A stretch of 40,521 nt of DNA from an uncultured Granulosicoccaceae bacterium (GCA_937927895.1 CALGKA010000085.1:1-40521), one strand, 5' to 3'. Shown: positions 16,434 through 24,989, counted from the stretch's first letter. The notes: generated from the letters alone by a model not told the origin. Numbers and translations: made by a program.

Positions 16434-18821
16434 ATGCCTTCAGGTACTAATTGTCGTCTTGGGCGCCATCTATTATTGGCACTAGCCCTCTCCAGTGGCG
16501 CAGCTATTGCGACCATCATTCCGTCTAGCCTTTACGCTGCAGAGGCTGAATTTGTAATTGGTGATATCGTAGTTCGCGGCAATGAGCAGGTTGAGACCGG
16601 CACCGTTTTAAATTACCTGCCTGTTAGGGCGGGTGAAACGTTCCGTCAAGGCGGTGACAGCGGCCGTGTCATTAGAGCCTTATACGGCACTGAGCTGTTT
16701 GACGACATCACTCTCTCGCAAGATGGCACGAGCCTAATCGTGACAGTCGTTGAGCGCCCGACGATTGCTGACATTACCGTGACTGGCAATGAAGATTTAC
16801 CCTCTGATCAATTGAACTTAACACTACAAGATGTCGGTCTTGCCACTGGTCGTATATTCAGACGCTCGGTATTGGATAACATTGAAACCGAAATCCGCCA
16901 AGTGTATTTTAGCCGTGGTCAATACGGCACGCGTGTTCAATCGTCAGTTGAAGAGCTTGATCGAAACCGCGTCAATGTTGCGATTGACATTGAAGAGGGC
17001 GCCATTGCTCGAATAAGTCATGTCAATATAGTTGGCAACAAAGACTTCAGTGAAGCTGAATTACAAAAGTTACTCGCTTCCGGTACCAGTAGTTTAAATC
17101 CTTTTAGCTCTCGTGATGAATACTCCAGAGCCAAGCTTGCCGCAGACACTGAAGCACTCAGGGCATGGTATTTGGATCGGGGTTATTTGCGCTTCGATAT
17201 AAAATCTACTCAAGTAACCATCTCGCCTGATAAGCAAGATATCAATATCACTATCAATATAGACGAAGGTGAACGTTACACGGTGGGTGACATCACCTTC
17301 TCAGGGCAGGACCTCGGTGTTGAGAAAGAAACGCTTGAGGAGCTAATGCTACTGAAGAAAGGCGAGACCTATTCTCGTAAAACCATGACTGAAAGCTCAA
17401 GCGCTATCAGTGATCGTTTAGGCGATGACGGCTATGCGTTTGCAAACGTCAATGTACTGCCTGACCTTGATGATGCAAACAATACTGTTAATCTGGAATA
17501 TGCGATTACACCAGGCAAGCGTGTATATGTTCGTCGGATTATTTTTAACGGTCAAGAGCGCACGCAAGATGAAGTACTACGGCGTGAAATGCGACAAATG
17601 GAAGGCAGCCGATTTTCACCGGCGGCTTTATCTCGTTCTCAAACACGGCTACAGCGTCTGCCGTATATTGATCGCGTATCGATAAGCACACCACGTGTAC
17701 CTGGCACTGATGATCTGGTGGATATATCGGTTAACGTGTTAGAGGGTGCATCCGGTTCTTTTGGTGCCACTGCAGGTTATGGTTCAGATGGTTTTATCAC
17801 CAGTCTTAACCTTACCCAGGAAAACTTATTTGGCACCGGTGAACGACTCGCCTTCACGTTTGATAATACTTCAAGCCAAGATAACTTTTCGATTTCATAT
17901 ACTGATCCTTACTACACCAATGACGGCATTAGTAGAAACATTCGAACGTTTATAAGAAAAACAGACACAGGAAATTTAGAACAAACTGCCAACTACATAT
18001 TAGATAGCTACGGTGCAAGGGTTCGTTATGGTGTGCCAATAAGTGAATTTTCAACGTTTAGTTTTGGTGCAGGTGTTGAGCGGATCAATGCGTTAATCAA
18101 TCCACCGTGCCCGGTTATTGATCCAGATGCTGAAGTGGATCCAGATGCGACTGTCTGTGTAGAGACTACTTCAACTGATGTGCGAGACTTTGTCACTAAA
18201 CATGGTGACGAATATGATCTGTTTGATCTTTCTGTTGGTTACGCACACGACACCCGCAACCGGACAGTATTCGCAACCAGTGGTGCGCGCCATTCACTTA
18301 GCCTGGAGGCAACACCTTTCAGCGATTTGTCTTATATAAAAATGGGCTACAGCTTTGAATACTTTCGCCCCTTATCAGACAGTCTGACACTTGCGTTCAG
18401 TTCTAAGCTGAATTATGGAGAGGGTGAAAAAGGGCTTGATAAACTACCGTTCTTCAGGCGCTATTTTGCTGGCGGCATTCAATCGGTACGTGGCTACCGC
18501 AGTAACTCGCTTGGGCCTCCGGATGACCTGGAAAAGGCTAAAGGTGGAGATTTCCGTGCCGTTGGTTCCTTTGAGATTATCTTCCCTCCGCCATTTACCG
18601 AGGTAAACGGTGCAACGCGGTTGAGTTTGTTCACCGATTTTGGCAATGTGTGGGAGGATGTGTCAGACTTTGACTCAGAAGAGCTGCGTGGATCTTATGG
18701 AATTTCGTTCGTCTGGTTGGCACCGATCGGGCCACTGACCTTCAGTTACGCTCGTCCCTTTAACGACCGCGAAAAAGATAGCATACAGAACTTTCAATTC
18801 ACGATTGGCTCTATATTTTAG
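16434..18821 (+). CDS. bamA: Outer membrane protein assembly factor BamA
   Basis: BamA is the essential Omp85-family core of the BAM complex, inserting beta-barrels into the outer membrane. The 795-residue precursor has a signal peptide (about residues 1-36, with small residues at SLYAA), five POTRA repeats to about residue 430 (first: FVIGDIVVRGNEQ), and a 16-strand barrel. The L6 lock motif reads VRGY (GGIQSVRGYRSNS), and the last residue is Phe (FQFTIGSIF), the outer-membrane targeting signature. It lies upstream of skp and the lpx genes, as usual. The start ATG at 16434 has no obvious Shine-Dalgarno, but its position gives a proper signal peptide. Confidence 0.97.
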   Translation: MPSGTNCRLGRHLLLALALSSGAAIATIIPSSLYAAEAEFVIGDIVVRGNEQVETGTVLNYLPVRAGETFRQGGDSGRVIRALYGTELFDDITLSQDGTSLIVTVVERPTIADITVTGNEDLPSDQLNLTLQDVGLATGRIFRRSVLDNIETEIRQVYFSRGQYGTRVQSSVEELDRNRVNVAIDIEEGAIARISHVNIVGNKDFSEAELQKLLASGTSSLNPFSSRDEYSRAKLAADTEALRAWYLDRGYLRFDIKSTQVTISPDKQDINITINIDEGERYTVGDITFSGQDLGVEKETLEELMLLKKGETYSRKTMTESSSAISDRLGDDGYAFANVNVLPDLDDANNTVNLEYAITPGKRVYVRRIIFNGQERTQDEVLRREMRQMEGSRFSPAALSRSQTRLQRLPYIDRVSISTPRVPGTDDLVDISVNVLEGASGSFGATAGYGSDGFITSLNLTQENLFGTGERLAFTFDNTSSQDNFSISYTDPYYTNDGISRNIRTFIRKTDTGNLEQTANYILDSYGARVRYGVPISEFSTFSFGAGVERINALINPPCPVIDPDAEVDPDATVCVETTSTDVRDFVTKHGDEYDLFDLSVGYAHDTRNRTVFATSGARHSLSLEATPFSDLSYIKMGYSFEYFRPLSDSLTLAFSSKLNYGEGEKGLDKLPFFRRYFAGGIQSVRGYRSNSLGPPDDLEKAKGGDFRAVGSFEIIFPPPFTEVNGATRLSLFTDFGNVWEDVSDFDSEELRGSYGISFVWLAPIGPLTFSYARPFNDREKDSIQNFQFTIGSIF

Positions 18822-18923
18822 GCCGCACTATGCAACTCTAGCGGCAACTTGCTAGATCCGCTAAACAACTGATCTGTATATCGAAACTATGACCGCCAAC
18901 CTTTTTGCCCGTAGGAGTTAAGT

Positions 18924-19445
18924 TTGATAGCGCGCGCCGCAATTTCTTTTTTGCTTGTGCTTCTATCAGGCATGGCTGTGGCCGATGATATAAAAATTGG
19001 CTTCGTTGATATTCCCTATCTAATAGACACAGCGCCTCAAGCACAGGCTGCGAGTAATCGTCTTGAGCGTGAATTCGCACCTCGGCAGAATCTTATAAAA
19101 GAACAAAAAAGTGAACTTGAAAGGTTACGTCAAGAGCTTGATAGTGATTCCCTAAACGCAGTTGAGCGCGCACAATTCGAAAGAGAATACAGAAAAACTG
19201 AACGCCGTATGAAGCGAGACGAGCAAGAGTTCCGTGAAGAGCTAAACATTCAGAAGAACCAAGAATTTAAAAAAGTTCGTGTCTATGTATTAGATGCTAT
19301 AGCGACATTTGCTAAGCGACATGACTACGACATGATCATCAGCGATGGAGTTCTGTTTGCAAACAAAACGGTTGATGTAACTGATAAAGTCTTGTTTGAG
19401 TTGCAGCAAGCAATCGCTCGTACTGACGAACAACAAGGCAATTAA
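18924..19445 (+). CDS. skp: Periplasmic chaperone Skp/OmpH (TTG start)
   Basis: Skp is a trimeric jellyfish-shaped periplasmic holdase that carries unfolded outer-membrane proteins to BamA. The 173-residue precursor has a signal peptide cleaved after about residue 20 (GMAVA-DD). The beta core begins IKIGFVDIPYL, followed by a long charged coiled-coil (about residues 40-115) that forms the tentacles. The start is TTG at 18924, with a strong AGGAG at 18913-18917 placed 6 bases upstream. The next in-frame ATG would remove the signal peptide, so the TTG is well supported. Confidence 0.95.
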   Translation: MIARAAISFLLVLLSGMAVADDIKIGFVDIPYLIDTAPQAQAASNRLEREFAPRQNLIKEQKSELERLRQELDSDSLNAVERAQFEREYRKTERRMKRDEQEFREELNIQKNQEFKKVRVYVLDAIATFAKRHDYDMIISDGVLFANKTVDVTDKVLFELQQAIARTDEQQGN

Positions 19446-19480
19446 GCAAGCAATGCCAAAGCCTGGCAAACGGAGTGCAG

Positions 19481-20500
19481 GTGAATACCGTAGCGCTTAA
19501 ATGTAGTCAAATTGCAGACGCCATCGGTGCAGAGTTACGCGGCGATGCAGAAATACTTATAACGTCCATTTCATCGGTAGAGACTGCGCTTGAGGGCAGT
19601 ATTACCTTTATCACCGGGAAAAAATTCTTAGCGCCATTACGTGCGACTCAAGCATCCGCTGTGATCTTGCCGAATGCTTTTGCACATGAGACTACTGCTA
19701 CGCGTTTGGTGATGGAAAATCCCTACCTTGGTTATGCAAAGCTCACGCAGCTGTGGTCAGCGCATTTATTTGGTACAACCACAGAGCATATACATGCTAC
19801 CGCCACCGTCGCTGAATCCGCGACGCTCGCAGAAGGCGTTGCAGTCGCGGCGCAAGCGGTTATTGAACCGAATGCATTAATCGGTGCCAATGTAGTGGTA
19901 GGGTCCGGTGCTTATATTGGTGAAGGTGTCACCATTGGGGTGGGAACAGTGTTACACCCTAATTCCACGGTGCTACGCGGTTGCAGTATAGGGGATCACT
20001 GTGAGATCCATTCCGGTGCCGTGATTGGTGCTGATGGCTTCGGCTTTGCACCAAGTAGCGATGGTTGGCAGAAAATTCATCAGCTAGGCACTGTGACCAT
20101 TGGCAATCGTGTCAGTATCGGTGCTTGCACAACGGTTGATCGTGGCGCATTGGAAGACACTGTGATCAGTGACGGCGTAATACTCGACAATCACATACAG
20201 GTGGCCCACAACGTCCATATCGGCCGTAACACAGCGATTGCAGGCTGCACCGGTATTGCCGGTAGCACGATTATCGGTGCGAATTGTAGAATCGGTGGTG
20301 CGGTATCGATTGTTGGGCATATTAACATTTGCGACGATGTACTAATCACTGCCAATTCGTTCGTTAATCGCTCTGTGCTAGCGCCTGGCAGTTATTCTTC
20401 AGGGTTTCCGTTGGAAACCAGCGCACAATGGCGGAAAAACGCGGTGCGTCTGCAGCGACTTGATGAACTCAGTCGGCAGGTGGGTAAACTGAAACCCTAA
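19481..20500 (+). CDS. lpxD: UDP-3-O-(3-hydroxyacyl)glucosamine N-acyltransferase LpxD (GTG start)
   Basis: LpxD adds the second hydroxyacyl chain, on nitrogen, to UDP-3-O-acyl-glucosamine, the third step of lipid A synthesis. It has an N-terminal uridine-binding domain, then a left-handed parallel beta-helix of hexapeptide repeats (about residues 100-310) with the catalytic His in VAHNVHIG, and a C-terminal helix. Two in-frame GTG codons are possible. The one at 19481 has GGAG at 19472-19475, spaced 5 bases, whereas that signal would overlap the GTG at 19475. The result is 339 residues (E. coli 341). No usable ATG exists near the N-terminus. Confidence 0.95.
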   Translation: MNTVALKCSQIADAIGAELRGDAEILITSISSVETALEGSITFITGKKFLAPLRATQASAVILPNAFAHETTATRLVMENPYLGYAKLTQLWSAHLFGTTTEHIHATATVAESATLAEGVAVAAQAVIEPNALIGANVVVGSGAYIGEGVTIGVGTVLHPNSTVLRGCSIGDHCEIHSGAVIGADGFGFAPSSDGWQKIHQLGTVTIGNRVSIGACTTVDRGALEDTVISDGVILDNHIQVAHNVHIGRNTAIAGCTGIAGSTIIGANCRIGGAVSIVGHINICDDVLITANSFVNRSVLAPGSYSSGFPLETSAQWRKNAVRLQRLDELSRQVGKLKP

Positions 20501-20577
20501 CAACGCTGATAAAGTCTTCTAAATTATTTACACTAGAGGTGCCGCTATGGCCTGCTAACGTAAATAGAGAGAGTATC

Positions 20578-21027
20578 TTGGAAGCGCTTGAAACCACCGA
20601 GATAATGAAGTACCTGCCACACCGCTACCCATTCTTGTTAATTGATCGGGTGACGGGCATTGAGCCGGGGGTTGAGCTTAACGCGATAAAAAATGTAACT
20701 GCCAACGAACCCATTTTCACCGGGCACTTCCCTCAGTTCCCTGTTTTTCCGGGAGTCCTGATTCTAGAGGCATTGGCGCAGTGTTGTGCGGTCTATACGT
20801 TTAAAGAGCTTGGTGGTTATCCATCTGACGAAACTCTCTATTTGTTAGTGGGAATAGACAAAGCGCGTTTTAAACGGCAAGTTATTCCAGGTGATCAAAT
20901 GAAGCTTAGAGTGGTTCATCAAAAAACACGCCGAGGCATTTCTGTTTTTGAAGCGACCGCTATGGTAGATGATCAACTATGCAGCAGTGCTGAAATTATC
21001 ATCGCAAAAAATGAGATTGAGCTTTGA
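20578..21027 (+). CDS. fabZ: 3-hydroxyacyl-[acyl-carrier-protein] dehydratase FabZ
   Basis: FabZ dehydrates 3-hydroxyacyl-ACP in fatty-acid elongation and competes with LpxA/LpxD for hydroxyacyl-ACP. Hotdog-fold motifs are YLPHRYPFLLIDRV, the catalytic His in GHFPQFPVFPG and the catalytic Glu in LILEALAQ. The start is uncertain: GTG at 20539 (162 aa, no Shine-Dalgarno), TTG at 20578 (149 aa, purine-rich AGAGAGAG just upstream) or ATG at 20605 (about 140 aa, slightly short). I favour 20578 because its length fits E. coli (151). It overlaps lpxA by the TTGA at 21024-21027. Confidence 0.94.
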   Translation: MEALETTEIMKYLPHRYPFLLIDRVTGIEPGVELNAIKNVTANEPIFTGHFPQFPVFPGVLILEALAQCCAVYTFKELGGYPSDETLYLLVGIDKARFKRQVIPGDQMKLRVVHQKTRRGISVFEATAMVDDQLCSSAEIIIAKNEIEL

Positions 21028-21797
21028 TACATCCTACTGCCATTATTGATCCAGCAGCAAACGTTCATAAGTCGTGCGAGGTGGGTCCATACGCTGTGAT
21101 AGGTGCTGATGTCGTTATTGGTTCGGGTAACACTATAGGCCCACATACAGTAATTACCGGTCCGACAAAAATCGGCCAAGATAATCATATTTTTCAATTT
21201 GCATCGATAGGTGCGGATCCTCAAGACCTTAAGTTTGACGGTGAAGATAGCCGTCTAGAAATTGGTAGTCGCAATAGAATTAGAGAATTTGTAACCATTA
21301 ATCGTGGCACTGGCGGTGGTGGCGGTCTCACTCGTATAGGGGACGATAACCTCCTTATGGCTTATGTTCATATTGCGCACGATTGCCTGATTGATAATCA
21401 CACGGTCTTTGCTAACTCGGCATCTTTAGCGGGACATGTTTCGGTGGGGGATTACGCCATTCTAGGGGGCTTTTCTTTGGTGCATCAATTTAGCCGGGTT
21501 GGCGCGCATAGTTTTTCAGGTATGGGCTCCGTGATTAATAAAGATGTGCCGCCCTATGTGCTTGTGACGGGTCATTATGCCGAGTCCAAGGGCATTAATA
21601 AGCAAGGCTTAAAACGTCGTGACTTCAGCAGCGATGAGATCAGCGCGATCCAAAAAAGCTACTTGCGACTGGTGCGCCGAAAGGGTGTCATTGAGGAGGA
21701 AGTATTTGCAGAGCTTGAAGAACTTGCAGAGCAGTATGAAGGTGTTAAAAATATGCTGGAGTTTGTTCGCACCGCTACTCGTGGCACTGTGAGTTAA
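21024..21797 (+). CDS. lpxA: UDP-N-acetylglucosamine O-acyltransferase LpxA (TTG start)
   Basis: LpxA transfers a 3-hydroxyacyl chain from ACP to UDP-GlcNAc, the first lipid A step. The 257 residues form a beta-helix of hexapeptide repeats with the catalytic His in VHIAHDCLIDNH, and a C-terminal helical domain. The TTG at 21024 overlaps the fabZ stop (TTGA), an arrangement for translational coupling. An in-frame TGA at 21018-21020 rules out anything longer, and the next in-frame ATG would destroy the first helix coils, so TTG is effectively forced. In most relatives lpxB follows directly; here it does not. Confidence 0.95.
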   Translation: MIHPTAIIDPAANVHKSCEVGPYAVIGADVVIGSGNTIGPHTVITGPTKIGQDNHIFQFASIGADPQDLKFDGEDSRLEIGSRNRIREFVTINRGTGGGGGLTRIGDDNLLMAYVHIAHDCLIDNHTVFANSASLAGHVSVGDYAILGGFSLVHQFSRVGAHSFSGMGSVINKDVPPYVLVTGHYAESKGINKQGLKRRDFSSDEISAIQKSYLRLVRRKGVIEEEVFAELEELAEQYEGVKNMLEFVRTATRGTVS

Positions 21798-21837
21798 CTT
21801 GTCGAGAGCTAAGTGTTTAAGTAAAGCTGCAAGTTAA
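21794..21837. repeat. Nested inverted repeat at the lpxA/lpxB convergent junction
   Basis: TTAACTTG (21794-21801) is the exact reverse complement of CAAGTTAA (21830-21837). Inside are two AGCT copies (21807-21810 and 21825-21828) that extend the stem. It overlaps the lpxA stop. There is no T run in either direction. Confidence 0.55.
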
Positions 21838-21870
21838 GTCAGGTGAAGGTGAATGCGATGGTTCGTAGGG

Positions 21871-23043
21871 TCAACTGCCAGCGGCAAGTTCATCGCTTGT
21901 GATTTTATCCGTGGCCAAAGTCACTATTATTTCAGCGGTTCGTTCGCTGGCACCATCCGTACCAAGCTGCTTGTAAACGTCGCTGAGCGCCGCCCGTTGT
22001 TGCATGTTAGTGTTGTCACCCAGCAGTAAAGGATTTAGCTCCTTAAGCAGGTTGTCTTTTGTGACATCGTCTTGAAGAATTTCAGGTACAACGCGCTTAT
22101 CGGCAATAATATTAACTAAGCTAATATGTTCTATTGTTAGCCAACGCTTTAGGACTTTATAGCTTAGCGGTTTTAATTTATAAATTACCACCATTGGGAT
22201 GCCTAATACTGCAAGTTCCAATGTGGCAGTGCCTGAAGCTACCAGTGCAGCATCGCACGAGCGCAGTGTTTCGTAGTCGGTGGATTTTATAAAGTCGATC
22301 TTAACATTGCTTTCCTGGGTAATCGACTCAATAAGCTCAAGGTCAATGGTGTCGGCGACCGGCAACACAAATTCAATTCCATTGTGAAGCTCAGTTAAGC
22401 TCTCGCAGGTTTCCAACATGGGTGGCAACAGCATAGTGATTTCGCTTTTACGGCTGCCAGGCAGCAGTGCTAATTTTTTCGAGCTACTGTTGTCGGTGTT
22501 GTTAATAGGTTTTTTTGCAGCGGCCTCTGTGAGTGGCTTGTTATCCATTAAGGGATTGCCGACGTAGGTGCAAGGTATGTTGGCTTCATCAAAAATGTTT
22601 TTTTCAAAAGGCAGAATAACCGCCATATGATCGACGAGTTTTTCGAGCTCTGCGATTCTTCCAGCACGAGACGCCCAGACTTTAGGTGCAATGAAAAAAA
22701 GCACCGGAATCCCTTGTGATTTGGCAGTGGCTGCTAGCTTCATATTAAAGTGCGGGTAATCAACAAGTACTAGTACATCTGGCTTGCGTTCAGTCATTGC
22801 TTTGCGCAACGTTGCAAGGTTGGCTCTAAGCGCTGGGTACTTGTGTAGTACCTCTAGTAAGCCCATGACGGCGTGCTTGTCTACGTCAACAAGGATTTCC
22901 ATCCCTGCATCTGCCAGACGTTTGCCGCCCATACCAAATAATTCAATAGGGGTAGATGTTGATGCACCGTTTGTTAAGGCCTCGACAACACTTGCTGCGT
23001 GTATGTCGCCAGAAGCCTCGCCAGCGCTGATCATTACTTTCAT
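21871..23043 (-). CDS. lpxB: Lipid-A-disaccharide synthase LpxB
   Basis: LpxB condenses UDP-2,3-diacylglucosamine with lipid X to form the lipid A disaccharide; it is a GT19 peripheral membrane enzyme. The 390 residues (E. coli 382) show MKVMISAGEASGDIHAA at the N-terminus, GMGGKRLADAGMEI, AVMGLLEVL, the LLPGSRKSEI motif and the C-terminal SGTATLELAVLGIPMVV. It is complete and undamaged. Its orientation is unusual: it is convergent with lpxA, so it cannot be in the skp-lpxD-fabZ-lpxA transcript. The 248-base gap before it should hold its promoter, but I see no strong consensus. Confidence 0.96.
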   Translation of the reverse strand: MKVMISAGEASGDIHAASVVEALTNGASTSTPIELFGMGGKRLADAGMEILVDVDKHAVMGLLEVLHKYPALRANLATLRKAMTERKPDVLVLVDYPHFNMKLAATAKSQGIPVLFFIAPKVWASRAGRIAELEKLVDHMAVILPFEKNIFDEANIPCTYVGNPLMDNKPLTEAAAKKPINNTDNSSSKKLALLPGSRKSEITMLLPPMLETCESLTELHNGIEFVLPVADTIDLELIESITQESNVKIDFIKSTDYETLRSCDAALVASGTATLELAVLGIPMVVIYKLKPLSYKVLKRWLTIEHISLVNIIADKRVVPEILQDDVTKDNLLKELNPLLLGDNTNMQQRAALSDVYKQLGTDGASERTAEIIVTLATDKITSDELAAGS

Positions 23044-23291
23044 TGAAGGACTGTTTGAATCTAATTGTCTTAGGTTATCACAGCCACCGAGCTAAGTTGC
23101 TGTGCCACGTACCACTATTTAAGTGTCCACCCGCTAGCGAATGATAGGGCTGTTCTATCTGGCGAGTTAAACCGGATCTAAGTTATTGGTGCGTAACGAG
23201 GTTTATACAGCTCTTGCACGTCCTTGTGCTGGCTTCTCTGGAATCATCCTTGATTCATGTCGCTCCGTGCGAATTTAATGATTGTTAAGCT

Positions 23292-24890
23292 TTACGCAGC
23301 CGTGCTTTTCAGGCTCTTTCTACGCAGGAAGAATGGCAGTAATCCTAATGCACCGAAAGCACCGCCACCGCCTGCACTCGCCGTAGTTGTACCGACAGGT
23401 GTTGTCGTAGTGGCAGGCTGGGCTGCATTAACTGTTGGCGCAGGTTGAGCAGCGGCAATAGTCGGCTCAGCTTGTGCGGCGGCGATTGTCGGTTCTGCTT
23501 TAGTCACGGTAGCTTGACTCACGATTGCTTGAGTATCAGTAGCTTGAGTATCAGTAGCTTGAGTCTCGGTTGCCTGAGTATCAGTAGCTTGTGTTACTGG
23601 TGCAGTCGTGGCTGCCAAGCTAGGTACCGCAGTATCCTTTGCGTCATTGCTTTGAGCAGCGGGCGTAGTCACGGTCACTCGGTCGTTGTTGTTTGATAGG
23701 TTGGTGTCAAACGTATTTGAGCTAAGTGTAGTGTCAAAGCTAATTAATCCACCTGTCTCACTGGTTAGGCTTACCGATACACTTGAGCTTGCACTCTTTG
23801 CCAAGACGGGTGCAGTGCAAACGATATCCTGCCCGGTACCTGCTTGTTGGCAAATCCAATTTGCCGATGAAAACGAGACCAATTTTGCACTTGCAGGAAC
23901 CGCCGTGAGTAACGTTAAGCGATTCGCACCCATGTCGGTATTGTTGGTGACATACAATTCTAATTCTATGGTGTCACTTAACTGGGCGTTGTTTGGTGCT
24001 GAGCTTGCGACCGCTAGTTCACTTGCATACAGTTGCTTTACAGATTGTGCGTCTCCATCACTGATGTATTCTCTTTGACCAATTTGTGCATTGGTATCGT
24101 GCAGTGGCGTAAGAGTAGCCTGGCCGTTTTGTGAGAAAAAGTGAGATCCATAGTGCATGATCGAATTTAGGTCGTACTCACCCAGTAGAATGGCATCGTC
24201 TAGAATGTCAAAGTTGTGCGCCTTATCTGTGTGAATGTTATTCCAGTTGATCTGAACATGGTTATCACGGTCAGGGCGGGTGTGTTCGTGCAGCAGTCCC
24301 AGTGCATGGCCAATTTCATGAACCATACTTCCTTCACTGCATTTGTCACCAGCGTAAATACTTTGAGGACCTGTGTTTTGAAAGCCAACCCACGATGCGC
24401 ACTGATCAGCTTTGATAAAGTTAATGTAATTAGGGTAGGCGGCAGCTGTTGTCGCTGTGCGCTCTACTAGTGTTATAGCGCCTGTATCGTTCCAGCGTTG
24501 TATGGCTGAGCGGATCTTGGCAACTCCGGCTGCTGAAAGTTCATTACTGATGTTATAAGGAACCAGGCCGTTCGGCCATACAGTGCCATAAACATGGTTG
24601 CTTAAACCAAGCGTCGCACGTTGATTGGAGCGACTGAAAAAATCATCCGATTCACCTAAGATAATATCTCCCTCAGATACCGCAAGGCCATTAATGTTGT
24701 CTACCACTCGCAAGTGAGTATCACCATTGCGAAATGTCATGGGCACTTTGGCGTGCGAAAAATTTTCAGAAGGCTGAGTGGCTTGCTCAAACTCCGCGTC
24801 AGATGCAGTAGCGCCTGTGAAAGATAAAGATGCGCAAATGGCGATAGCTATCTGCAGACGTGCAGGTACTACTTTTAACAACTTATTCAA
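23292..24890 (-). CDS. Secreted astacin-family (M12A) zinc metalloprotease with DUF11-like domain, repeat linker and GlyGly-CTERM-like tail
   Basis: In order (counting from a TTG at 24896): signal peptide (about 1-32, cut near TGATAS), short propeptide, and an astacin catalytic domain (about 103-290). That domain has HEIGHALGLLHEHTRPDRD from residue 194, the full HExxHxxGxxHExxRxDRD zinc signature, and the Met-turn SIMHY at 245-249. A DUF11-like beta domain follows (about 300-412), then Thr/Ala/Gln repeats (435-493), and a C-terminal AGGGGAFGALGLLPFFLRR segment (about 508-526). That segment resembles the GlyGly-CTERM signal cut by rhombosortase in type II-secretion bacteria. TTG at 24890 is the better start because AGGGGG lies 6 bases upstream; TTG at 24896 abuts it. 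Substrate unknown. Confidence 0.9.
   Translation of the reverse strand: MNKLLKVVPARLQIAIAICASLSFTGATASDAEFEQATQPSENFSHAKVPMTFRNGDTHLRVVDNINGLAVSEGDIILGESDDFFSRSNQRATLGLSNHVYGTVWPNGLVPYNISNELSAAGVAKIRSAIQRWNDTGAITLVERTATTAAAYPNYINFIKADQCASWVGFQNTGPQSIYAGDKCSEGSMVHEIGHALGLLHEHTRPDRDNHVQINWNNIHTDKAHNFDILDDAILLGEYDLNSIMHYGSHFFSQNGQATLTPLHDTNAQIGQREYISDGDAQSVKQLYASELAVASSAPNNAQLSDTIELELYVTNNTDMGANRLTLLTAVPASAKLVSFSSANWICQQAGTGQDIVCTAPVLAKSASSSVSVSLTSETGGLISFDTTLSSNTFDTNLSNNNDRVTVTTPAAQSNDAKDTAVPSLAATTAPVTQATDTQATETQATDTQATDTQAIVSQATVTKAEPTIAAAQAEPTIAAAQPAPTVNAAQPATTTTPVGTTTASAGGGGAFGALGLLPFFLRRKSLKSTAA
23418..23498 (-). repeat. Three 27-bp in-frame tandem repeats in the metalloprotease gene
   Basis: They encode AEPTIAAAQ, AEPTIAAAQ and PAPTVNAAQ. 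The first two copies are identical in protein but differ at several silent positions in DNA, so they are not a very recent duplication. Confidence 0.75.
23505..23594 (-). repeat. Six 15-bp in-frame tandem repeats in the metalloprotease gene
   Basis: They encode TQATD, TQATE, TQATD, TQATD, TQAIV and SQATV. The plus-strand core GTATCAGTAGCTTGA recurs almost exactly. Fifteen is a multiple of three, so gain or loss of units keeps frame and would only lengthen or shorten the linker. Confidence 0.85.
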
Positions 24891-24923
24891 ACTCAACCCC
24901 CTGGCCTTTGTTGGGCTTTATTA

Positions 24924-24960
24924 AATGCTCGGTGGTTTTTTTTTATTATCACCAAGCATT
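24924..24960. repeat. Inverted repeat in the metalloprotease upstream region
   Basis: AATGCTCGGTG (24924-24934) and CACCAAGCATT (24950-24960) are complementary except for one position, around a T-rich 15-base loop. It ends 34 bases upstream of the TTG at 24890. It could be an operator or a leader stem-loop. Confidence 0.5.
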
Positions 24961-24962
24961 GA

Positions 24963-24989
24963 ATACGCACACTTACGGTGTGTCCGTAT
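24963..24989. repeat. Second, bulged inverted repeat in the metalloprotease upstream region
   Basis: ATACGCACAC (24963-24972) pairs with GTGTG and CGTAT (24978-24982 and 24985-24989), with a 2-base bulge and a 5-base loop. It lies directly next to the previous inverted repeat. The rest of the 296-base gap to the M23 gene shows no gene or clear promoter. Confidence 0.4.

Noticed and set aside
23505..23594. Possibility that the 15-bp repeats are a CRISPR array
   Set aside because: Units are contiguous without spacers, in frame, and encode a pentapeptide repeat.
23445..23696. Plus-strand frame with SLSISSLS-type repeats
   Set aside because: A shadow of the tandem repeats in the astacin gene on the other strand; no start signal or recognised domain.
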